Of a stretch of 8,571 nt of DNA, positions 1 to 5,924 are shown in pieces. Numbering within the stretch: the first letter of the stretch is position 1; the number at the start of each line of letters is the position of its first letter. This stretch comes from CAIOHW01 sp964432565 (GTDB lineage: Bacteria > Bdellovibrionota > UBA1018). Position numbers and translations under genes: made by a program. The stretch lies in the NCBI GenBank assembly GCA_964432565.1, contig CAYSOA010000065.1, forward strand, positions 1 to 8,571. The letters run 5' to 3'. The notes beneath the pieces are model-generated. The model was not told the DNA's origin and ran no database searches. It saw nothing but the letters and a program-made list of their open reading frames with translations.

Positions 1-1360
1 CCTTTGCCGCCACGTTGGCGCTTCGAATCGCATCGAGCAACGAGGTTTTGCCATGGTCGACGTGGCCCATGATCGTGACGACCGGAGGGCGTCCCTGTAG
101 GCTCTCTTCGGCATCAGTGGCCTCTTCGATGAGGTGCTCTTCCTTGAAGGCCGTATTGCGAACTTCGTACTCGTACTCGGAGGCCACGAGGGTTGCCGTA
201 TCAAAGTCGATCGACTGGTTGATCGTGGCCATCTGCCCCATTCCCATGAGCTTGCGCAGAATCTCGACGGCCTTGACTCCCAGCTGGGCGGCGAAATCCT
301 GGATGGAGATGGAATCTCCCATCTCGACGATTCGCTTCTGGGCCTTCTTGGTCGTGATCTCCGTCGATCTCGTCGACTTGCCGATGGGAAGTCGCTTCTT
401 CTTTGGAAGAAAGACCATCTCCTTCTTGCGGTAGTCGGCAAAACGAACATCCTCCGGCCTGATGATGGCTTCTCGAGGGCCGCCGGGACCGCCACGCTTC
501 TTGGCGGCCTCTTCCTCGGCCATCTTGTCGATGCTCTCCTTGGTCATTCGAATGACCCTGAAGCCATCCTTGTCTGTTCCAGGGCGAGCGGGAGTTGCTG
601 CCCCCCGCGGGGTGATCGGGCTTGCCGCAGGTGCTGCCGGCTTGATCATCGGACGGGGAGGGGGGGCGGTGATCTCCGCAATCTTCAGGACGCTACGGCG
701 AGGGGCCACAGGACGTGGAGGGAGCACGATCGGAGCTTTCTTGGGCGGCGCTGCCGGTTCTGGAGCGGCTTCCGCTGCAACCGCCTCCTGAGGGGTCTCT
801 GCTTCCGTAGGTGCGGTGGTTTCCGCCTCAGCGGCGATGCCTTCCTCTACTGCAGGTGCCTCAGGTTCGGTCCAGATCGTTTCTTGGACTTCTTCATCGG
901 CTTCCAGCGCGGGACGAAGGACGCCTGCAGGAGCAACGGTTTCGACCTCTCCATCCGCACGAACGCGGCGACGGATGACTCCGGCCGGCTTGGCTGCTGA
1001 GGGCTCCTCTTGCGGTGCTTCGGCGTCCACAGCAGGTGCCACGGACTCTGTCACCTTCCGGCGAGCTCGTACCGCCCCAGTTTTGGCGGCTGCGCTCTTC
1101 GCGGTGGTGGACCGAGCTGGCTTGGATAATTTTTTCTCGCCTGCGCCCTTGGTGGAAGCGGGCCTGGGGGCAAGCCCCTCTCGTGCGGCCATCACGTCCT
1201 TTTCTGACAGCTCGCTCATGTGGTTTTTTACCTTGATGCCCAGGCCACCCAGTTTATCGAGGAGGGACAACGAGTCCATCCCCAGTTCCTTGGCCAGTTC
1301 GTACACCTTTAGTGGTTCACGCTGGGTTGTCTGTTCCATAGAGTCCTTCGATTCGGTCAT
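1..1360 (-). CDS. infB: Translation initiation factor IF-2, N-terminal part (3' end beyond left edge)
   Basis: IF-2 is the GTPase that delivers initiator fMet-tRNA to the 30S subunit and promotes subunit joining. The reading frame is open from the ATG at 1360 to the window edge, about 453 codons. Residues 17-60 form a first IF2_N module (starts LKVYELAKELGMD). Residues 64-290 are a low-complexity Pro/Ala/Glu/Arg-rich linker that includes GVIRRRVRADGE. A second IF2_N module lies at about 348-400 (GDSISIQDFAAQLGV). It leads into RPPVVTIMGHVDHGKT, whose G1 P-loop is GHVDHGKT at residues 432-439 (bases 44-67). The remaining G motifs and domains II-IV are outside the window. The start is supported by AGGA at 1367-1370, six bases upstream of the ATG. 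The gene follows nusA by 41 bp and is presumably co-transcribed with it. The frame is intact throughout. The long N-terminal linker is typical of deltaproteobacteria-like IF-2 proteins. Confidence 0.96.
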   Translation of the reverse strand, partial: MTESKDSMEQTTQREPLKVYELAKELGMDSLSLLDKLGGLGIKVKNHMSELSEKDVMAAREGLAPRPASTKGAGEKKLSKPARSTTAKSAAAKTGAVRARRKVTESVAPAVDAEAPQEEPSAAKPAGVIRRRVRADGEVETVAPAGVLRPALEADEEVQETIWTEPEAPAVEEGIAAEAETTAPTEAETPQEAVAAEAAPEPAAPPKKAPIVLPPRPVAPRRSVLKIAEITAPPPRPMIKPAAPAASPITPRGAATPARPGTDKDGFRVIRMTKESIDKMAEEEAAKKRGGPGGPREAIIRPEDVRFADYRKKEMVFLPKKKRLPIGKSTRSTEITTKKAQKRIVEMGDSISIQDFAAQLGVKAVEILRKLMGMGQMATINQSIDFDTATLVASEYEYEVRNTAFKEEHLIEEATDAEESLQGRPPVVTIMGHVDHGKTSLLDAIRSANVAAK

Positions 1361-1366
1361 TCCGTT

Positions 1367-1370
1367 TCCT
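1367..1370 (-). promoter_or_regulatory. Ribosome binding site of infB
   Basis: AGGA on the minus strand sits six bases before the infB ATG. It supports the chosen start over the internal Met at codon 8. Confidence 0.65.
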
Positions 1371-1380
1371 TAGTGTCGTG

Positions 1381-1396
1381 CTCCGAAGCTGCGGAG
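1381..1396 (-). other. Small hairpin between nusA and infB
   Basis: CTCCG and CGGAG form a perfect 5-bp stem around a 6-base loop, lying between the nusA stop and the infB ribosome binding site. There is no T-run after it on the minus strand, so it is not an intrinsic terminator. It could influence mRNA processing or infB translation, or be chance; a 5-bp stem is weak evidence. Confidence 0.25.
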
Positions 1397-1401
1397 AACG
1401 C

Positions 1402-2778
1402 TTATTCCGTCGTCTTTTTGTCTTCTTCGCGCATCATTTCGCGAAGCCGGGCTTCAGCCTGGCTCTTAGCGTCGTTTCCGGCAGCTTCGATCGCAGGAGC
1501 CGGAGCCATCGACGCCATGATGGTTTCCACCTGGTCAGCCACCGCCGCGGCACCGTCCTTGAGCTTCTGGGCCGCTTCGGCCGTCTCGTAGCCCGGAATT
1601 TTCTGCAGCGCCTCAACGGCAGCTTCAGCGACCTGGCGAACGCTCATGTAGCCTGCGCCGTAAATCGAGTGCGCCATGGTCTCCTGGATGCCTTCGATGT
1701 GCTTCAGTCCGAAAATCACTTCTGCCGTACGCTTCTGAAGCTTGGACTTCGAAATGATATCGAGCTTCCAGCCCGTGAGCTGGGAGGCCAGACGGACATT
1801 CTGTCCCCGGCGACCGATGGCCAGCGAGAGCTGATCGTCTTCGACCATGATCTCCATGGCCTTGGTGCGCTCATCCAATCGCACCGAGGAGATCTCCGCC
1901 GGCGCAAGCGCCGAGCGGACGAACATCACCGGGTTGTCCGACCAGGGAATGATATCAATTTTTTCGCCTCGAAGCTCCTGAATCACGCTCTGGACGCGAA
2001 TTCCCTTCATGCCGACGCAGGCGCCGACCGGATCCACATCGCGATCCTTCGAAACCACTGCGATTTTCGCTCGGGCGCCCGGTTCGCGGACGCAGAGCTT
2101 GATTTCAACGATTCCATCACGGATTTCCGGAACCTCGACCTCGAAAAGCTTCATCAGGTACTTGGGCGAAGTTCGTGACAGGTAGATCTGTGGGCCTCGA
2201 GTCGTGTGGGCGACGTCCATCAGGTACGCCTGCACGCGATCTCCCGGCTTGAAGATTTCTCCCGGAATGATTTCGGTGCGGGGCAGGACGGCGTCGGTCT
2301 TGCCGAGGTCGATGATCAGGTTGCCTCGCTCCACGCGACGGGCGATTCCGGTAATGACCTCTCCCTTGCGGTGGATGAATTCGTTGTAGATGATCTCGCG
2401 CTCCGCGTCGCGCACCTTCTGAAAGATGACCTGCTTTGCCGTCTGTGCGTCGATTCGACCGAATCCGGGGCCGTCGATCTTGACGCCGAGTTCATCGCCG
2501 ATGCTGCATTCGGGGTCGAGAATCCGGGCTTCATCGAGGTTGATTTCTTCGGATTCCTCGAGCATTTCGGGTTCCGACTCAACCACCTTCTTGAAGAGGA
2601 ATAGGTCGATTTCTCCGGTGTCGGTGTTGTAGTGGGCTTCGAGGATGGCGTTCGGGCCGTAGCGCTTCTGAGCGGCCGATAGCATGGCCTGTTCGAGAGC
2701 GCTGATGATGATCTCGCGCTTGATTCCGCGATCCTTGCCTACCGATTCAATGACTCGTGCCAGTTCAGAAGTATTCAT
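1402..2778 (-). CDS. nusA: Transcription termination/antitermination factor NusA
   Basis: NusA binds RNA polymerase and nascent RNA, and modulates pausing, intrinsic termination and antitermination. The 458-residue product has the family's order of domains. The N-terminal RNAP-binding domain covers about residues 1-130. An S1 domain follows at about 135-200 (from KGEVITGIARRVERGNLIID). KH1 contains VGMKGIRVQSV (GMKG 256-259) and KH2 contains AIGRRGQNVRLASQLTGW (GRRG 322-325). After residue 350 one helical HhH/AR-like repeat is visible (AGYMSVRQVAEAAVEALQKI), followed by a short charged tail. E. coli NusA (495 residues) has two acidic repeats, so this protein is slightly shorter at the C-terminus. 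The ATG is preceded by AGGGAG (2788-2793) at nine bases. It lies between rimP and infB, the conserved operon order. In E. coli this operon is autoregulated by NusA. Confidence 0.97.
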   Translation of the reverse strand: MNTSELARVIESVGKDRGIKREIIISALEQAMLSAAQKRYGPNAILEAHYNTDTGEIDLFLFKKVVESEPEMLEESEEINLDEARILDPECSIGDELGVKIDGPGFGRIDAQTAKQVIFQKVRDAEREIIYNEFIHRKGEVITGIARRVERGNLIIDLGKTDAVLPRTEIIPGEIFKPGDRVQAYLMDVAHTTRGPQIYLSRTSPKYLMKLFEVEVPEIRDGIVEIKLCVREPGARAKIAVVSKDRDVDPVGACVGMKGIRVQSVIQELRGEKIDIIPWSDNPVMFVRSALAPAEISSVRLDERTKAMEIMVEDDQLSLAIGRRGQNVRLASQLTGWKLDIISKSKLQKRTAEVIFGLKHIEGIQETMAHSIYGAGYMSVRQVAEAAVEALQKIPGYETAEAAQKLKDGAAAVADQVETIMASMAPAPAIEAAGNDAKSQAEARLREMMREEDKKTTE

Positions 2779-2787
2779 GTTCTTCTT

Positions 2788-2793
2788 CTCCCT
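2788..2793 (-). promoter_or_regulatory. Ribosome binding site of nusA
   Basis: AGGGAG on the minus strand ends nine bases before the nusA ATG. It is a good Shine-Dalgarno match and fixes the start at MNTSELARVI. Confidence 0.65.
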
Positions 2794-2837
2794 GGGGGCG
2801 GTGGGGTTCTACCCTCTTGCTCCGCACCCTTGTTCCA

Positions 2838-2856
2838 GACCCCTTCCTTCGGGGTC
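2838..2856 (-). other. Hairpin at the rimP stop codon
   Basis: GACCCC and GGGGTC form a perfect 6-bp inverted repeat around a 7-base loop. On the minus strand the 5' arm begins inside the rimP TGA stop codon. No T-run follows, so it does not look like a terminator. It may be an intercistronic processing or stability element in the 76-bp rimP-nusA spacer. Confidence 0.35.
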
Positions 2857-3502
2857 ACTTCTTCTTCGAGCGGCCTCCAGAGCCGCCTTGTTCTTCAAAG
2901 TCAAAGTCTGGATCAAGGTTCGCCTTGGCCACGAGGGCCAGGGGAATCCTGACTTCGACTCCTCCAATGCTCGACTTCAGTCGCACCTTGCCTGACTCAA
3001 AACCCAGCAGTTCTCCCAGGTAGTTTTTCTGACGAGGGTTCTGAGCCGCATAAGCCGGATTCTCCAGTTCCTCCGAGCCGAGCGGTCGAAACGTATTCAG
3101 TCGTACTCGTCTTCCCGCAAACCTCAGGTAGTCTGCGGCTTTGCGAAGCGGACGATCGACGCCCGGAGAGGAAACTTCGAGTTCGTAGGCGGCATCGCCG
3201 AAGATCTCCTTTACTTCCGAAACAGCGTCGAGCGGCTCATCCAGGGTCTTCGAGACGAGCGCGCAGTCCTCAATCCCGATGCCTCCCTTTTCTTCGTCAT
3301 GGGAGCGGTCGAGCTTGTCGATGAAGAGTCTAAGAACCCGGTGTCGCTGCGTTTGCACTTCCAGGTGAACCAGTTCGTATCCAAAAGGAGCGAGGATTTC
3401 GTTGAGCCGGATCAGAAGACGGTCATCTGCCTTTGAAGCCGAAAAGTCGGACTCGACGGCCTTCATCGGGGGGTTCTGCTGATTCTCAATCTCCGCGCTC
3501 AT
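2855..3502 (-). CDS. rimP: Ribosome maturation factor RimP
   Basis: RimP assists late assembly of the 30S subunit. The 215-residue product carries the family hallmark YELEVSSPGVDRPL at residues 106-119. It is preceded by the usual N-terminal alpha/beta domain (YELVHLEVQ, then LRLFIDK, then GIGIEDCALVSKTLDEPLD). The C-terminal SH3-like domain follows (FAGRRVRLNTF, NYLGELLGF). It is longer than the roughly 150-residue E. coli protein. The excess consists of about 25 N-terminal residues, extra residues near 140-160 (LGSEELENPAYAAQNPRQ) and an acidic then Lys-rich tail ending GGRSKKK. The start is the first ATG after an in-frame TAG nine codons upstream. Only a weak GGA lies six bases before it, so the internal Met at codon 13 remains possible, although that site has no better Shine-Dalgarno. 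It is the first gene of the rimP-nusA-infB operon. Confidence 0.95.
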   Translation of the reverse strand: MSAEIENQQNPPMKAVESDFSASKADDRLLIRLNEILAPFGYELVHLEVQTQRHRVLRLFIDKLDRSHDEEKGGIGIEDCALVSKTLDEPLDAVSEVKEIFGDAAYELEVSSPGVDRPLRKAADYLRFAGRRVRLNTFRPLGSEELENPAYAAQNPRQKNYLGELLGFESGKVRLKSSIGGVEVRIPLALVAKANLDPDFDFEEQGGSGGRSKKK

Positions 3503-3561
3503 GCTGGTTCCGTGCTGTTTCCGGCACTACTCCTCAAGGCCCGGTCCGTGTGGAGCAGGGC

Positions 3562-3589
3562 AAAAAAAAAGGTGGGTTGTGGCCCACCT
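3562..3589 (-). terminator. Intrinsic terminator in the rimP operon leader (possible attenuator)
   Basis: On the minus strand GGTGGG, a 6-base loop and CCCACC form a perfect 6-bp GC-rich stem, extendable by one A-T pair. It is followed directly by nine T residues. This is a textbook rho-independent terminator pointing toward rimP, ending about 60 bases before its ATG. No minus-strand gene lies close enough upstream to need it, so it probably acts on the operon's own leader or on antisense transcription. A CACC (plus 3592-3595) just upstream can pair with GGTG of the 5' arm across a 3-base loop, which would be a weak competing hairpin. Confidence 0.8.
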
Positions 3590-3611
3590 ATGGTGATCCG
3601 AATTGACCCTG

Positions 3612-3640
3612 TGTCTAGCACAATGGGGTTCCCCCCCCAA
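3612..3640 (-). promoter_or_regulatory. Candidate promoter of the rimP-nusA-infB operon
   Basis: On the minus strand TTGGGG (plus 3635-3640) is separated by 17 bases from TAGACA (plus 3612-3617). Both hexamers match the sigma-70 consensus at only three positions. The call rests on spacing and on location upstream of the leader terminator. Transcription would begin near 3605, giving a leader of about 100 bases. Confidence 0.35.
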
Positions 3641-3666
3641 GCGAAAATCGAATCCTTGAACGAGCC

Positions 3667-3696
3667 TTGACAGGCTGTCGAGGCCCGGCCTTAAAT
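3667..3696 (+). promoter_or_regulatory. Sigma-70-type promoter of the exported SUOX-like gene
   Basis: A perfect -35 TTGACA (3667-3672) is followed after 18 bases by TTAAAT (3691-3696; four of six consensus positions). A start about seven bases beyond the -10 falls at 3703-3704, directly at the ATG at 3705. The mRNA would therefore be leaderless or nearly so. The promoter faces away from the rimP operon promoter in the same intergenic region. Confidence 0.6.
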
Positions 3697-3704
3697 GGGG
3701 GTTC

Positions 3705-4343
3705 ATGCGACGATTCCTGAATCATTTTGGGCTGCTGGCACTTTTGCTTGCTGCGGTCGGCTGGTCTTCCAGAGCCGCCGTTTCGGCCGCGGGGGGGCAG
3801 GTTTCCGTCGTCTTGAAGGGAACCGAGGGCACCGCGGAACGTCTGCTTCGGCAGATTTCAATGCAGGAACTTCGGGCGATGGCCGTCACGAAGCTTCGGG
3901 AAAAGGGACCCGGAGGGACAAAGGCGGCCGAGTGGCGCGGCCCTCAACTGAAGAGCATTCTGGATGCTGCAATGAGCGATCTTTCCGCCGAGTCGCGGTC
4001 CCGCATCGATTTGGTGGTCCTAAGAGGGGCGGACGGAACCGAGGCCTGGATTCCCCGCGCATTCCTGATTCGATACCCGGTTCTTCTGGCGCTTCCCGGA
4101 CTCGAGAGCATCGTGCCGGAGAGTAGTCGGCCACGGGTTCGCGGCGAGTGGGTGCCCTACGGAACCTATCAGCTTCGNNNNNNNNNNNNNNNNNNNNNNN
4201 NNNNNNNNNNNNNNNNNNNNNNNNNNNNNNNNNNNNNNNNNNNNNNNNNNNNNNNNNNNNNNNNNNNNNNNNNNNNNCTGCTGCGCTACTGGTCTGCGTA
4301 TCGCTCCCAGCAGCAGGGTGGCACCGACCCCGAAAAGCGGTAG
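3705..4343 (+). CDS. Exported protein with SUOX-like (oxidoreductase molybdopterin-binding) domain, interrupted by assembly gap
   Basis: A signal peptide is visible: basic MRRFLNHF, hydrophobic GLLALLLAAVGW, and a VSA-type cleavage site near residue 28. The mature part runs ISMQELRAM, then AEWRGPQLKSILDAA, then IDLVVLRGADGTEAWIPRA and IRYPVLLALPG. This order (a W-x-G-x-x-L segment, a DG turn, then a YPVLLA strand) matches the small sulfite-oxidase-fold domain annotated as an oxidoreductase molybdopterin-binding domain. Many such exported proteins have no proven cofactor, and no cysteine is visible in the sequenced part. Residues after about 158 fall in 100 N. The frame continues across the N run to LLRYWSAYRSQQQ and a TAG at 4341. 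The gap length is conventional, so the two halves may not truly be one frame. The C-terminal scrap could end a fused domain such as a cytochrome c, but this cannot be seen. The stop lies 35 bases before gltX. Confidence 0.6.
   Translation: MRRFLNHFGLLALLLAAVGWSSRAAVSAAGGQVSVVLKGTEGTAERLLRQISMQELRAMAVTKLREKGPGGTKAAEWRGPQLKSILDAAMSDLSAESRSRIDLVVLRGADGTEAWIPRAFLIRYPVLLALPGLESIVPESSRPRVRGEWVPYGTYQLXXXXXXXXXXXXXXXXXXXXXXXXXXXXXXXXXXLLRYWSAYRSQQQGGTDPEKR
4178..4277. other. Assembly gap (100 N)
   Basis: Exactly 100 N bases, the usual placeholder for a scaffold join of unknown length. It falls inside the SUOX-like gene. The missing sequence may be much longer or shorter than 100 bases, and another gene boundary could be hidden there. 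Confidence 0.99.
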
Positions 4344-4378
4344 CGAACGGCTCTTCCTTTCGCTACATTTCATCGATC

Positions 4379-5889
4379 ATGTCGAATCCCCAGCAGGCTT
4401 CTGAAGTTCGTCTTCGTTTTGCACCTTCTCCGACCGGATTTCTTCACATCGGGGGAGTGAGAACGGCGCTTTTCAACTGGCTCTACGCTCGGCAGCAGGG
4501 CGGGAAGTTCCTGCTGAGAATCGAAGACACCGATCTCGGGCGCTCTGAGCAGCGCTTCACGGACGACATTCTGGCCTCGATGAAGTGGCTTGGTCTGAAT
4601 TGGGACGAAGAACCGATCTACCAGAGCGGGCGCCTGCAGCTGTACCGCGATCGTGCCGAAGAGCTGGTATCAAAGGGCCTTGCCTATAAGTGCTGGTGCT
4701 CTGAGGCCGAAGTCGAGAAAATGCGCGAAGAGCTTCAGGCTGCCGGAAAAAAGCCGATGTACGATCGGCGCTGCCGCAATCGCACCGAGCCCGGGCCCGT
4801 CGATGCACCCTACGTCATTCGCGCCGCAATTCCACTGGATGGGGCGATTGAGTTTCACGACATGATTCGGGGTCCCATTCGATTTGAGAATGTCGATCTG
4901 GACGATTTTGTCCTGGTTCGATCCAATGGGGCTCCTACTTACAATCTTTCGGTGGTGGTGGATGATGTCGAATCCCGACTGACCCACATCGTTCGTGGTG
5001 ACGATCACATCAATAACACCCCGAAACAGATGCATCTGTACCGCTTTTTCGATTACCCGGTTCCGAAGTTCGCTCATTTGCCGATGATTCTGGGGGCAGA
5101 CAAGAAAAAGCTGTCCAAACGCCATGGGGCGGTCTCGGCAAACGTTTACCGGGGGAAGGCTATCTGCCCGACGCGCTGCTGAACTTTCTTGCTCGTCTGG
5201 GCTGGAGCCACGGCGACCAGGAGGTGTTCACGGTCGATCAGATGATCCAGGCCTTCTCGTTCGAGCATGTTCAGGTCAGTTCGGCAGTTTTCAATCTCGA
5301 GAAGCTTCAGTGGCTCAATGCCACGCACATTCGTTCGTCCGCACCATCGCGGCTGGCAGGGATCATCGTCGAAGATTTTGCAACTTTCTTCGCGCCCGAA
5401 TCCCTTGCCCGCGTCGACACGACGATCGGTCACGGGTTGATCACGGCGCACCTTTCCAAGGTGAAGCTCATCCAGGAGATCGCCGAACCGCTCGTCACCC
5501 TCTGCACTCCCGGCGCGATCGAGTTCGATGCCTCTCTGATCAAGTGGGGCAAGACTCCCGAGGCGAAAACTGCCCTGAAGAATGCGATTGCCAGAGCAGT
5601 CGAGCAACTTTCGGCGAAGGTTCAGGCGCATGGTCCGGTAGCCCGAGCAGGGCGCGATGCAGCGTGGGGCTCGGTTGCCTCGCTGGCCGATCTGGGCATG
5701 GGGCACGGCGATGTCGACGGGTTTTTCAAGACTCTTTGCGAGCAGTTTGGCGTGAAGCTCGGTGATCTGATGGCTCCGATGCGCGTGGCGCTGACGGGCA
5801 AGACCGTGAGTGCCTCAGTCTTTGATCTGGTGAGTTTGTTGCCATGGAACGAAATCGAAGCGCGCCTGAAGAAGCTGGAGGCCGTGTGA
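4379..5889 (+). CDS. gltX: Glutamyl-tRNA synthetase, reading frame broken by one missing base
   Basis: GluRS charges tRNA-Glu with glutamate; non-discriminating forms also charge tRNA-Gln. The class I signature RFAPSPTGFLHIGGVRTALF (HIGG 23-26), RGDDHINNTPKQ and KLSKR (244-248) are present. A zinc-site region has C105, C107 and C132, with Asn134 where E. coli has His127. The first frame runs to residue 260 and then stops at 5180-5182. The C-terminal half resumes in another frame at about 5155 with EGYLPDALLNFLARLGWSHG and continues to TGA at 5887. Restoring one G in the GGGGG run at 5151-5155 fuses the two into about 503 residues with normal family sequence (YRGEGYLP). The visible anticodon-binding half ends LKKLEAV. 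No Shine-Dalgarno precedes the ATG; a TACATT at 4364-4369 is a weak -10 candidate. The frame break is probably a homopolymer error, because GluRS is normally essential. Confidence 0.93.
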
Positions 5890-5913
5890 GTACTGAAAAC
5901 GCAGGTCCGCATC

Positions 5914-5917
5914 GAGG
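5914..5917 (+). promoter_or_regulatory. Ribosome binding site that favours the metG ATG start
   Basis: GAGG lies seven bases before the ATG at 5925, an ideal spacing. A rival start is GTG at 5886, which overlaps the gltX TGA as GTGA and has GGAGG (5877-5881) only four bases upstream. I prefer 5925, but coupling through 5886 is possible. Confidence 0.5.
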
Positions 5918-5924
5918 TCCACCA

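Noticed and set aside
134..1000. Long plus-strand open frame opposite infB
   Set aside because: Its sequence is the low-complexity complement of the IF-2 Pro/Ala/Glu linker, with Arg- and Cys-rich runs and no family resemblance.
3629..3640. G-run of eight on the minus strand as a G-quadruplex or regulatory repeat
   Set aside because: It is a single homopolymer flanked by one GGGG/CCCC pair, without four spaced G tracts. It overlaps the candidate -35 element and may simply be spacer sequence.
5147..5160. Programmed -1 frameshifting in gltX
   Set aside because: The site does not fit a standard X XXY YYZ heptamer in frame, no strong downstream pseudoknot was apparent, and GluRS is not known to need frameshifting. 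A missing base is simpler.
5844..5924. Upstream ATG start for metG at 5844
   Set aside because: It would overlap gltX by 46 bases, has a poor Shine-Dalgarno, and adds residues (MERNRSAPEEAGG) unlike MetRS. The ATG at 5925 has a well-spaced GAGG.
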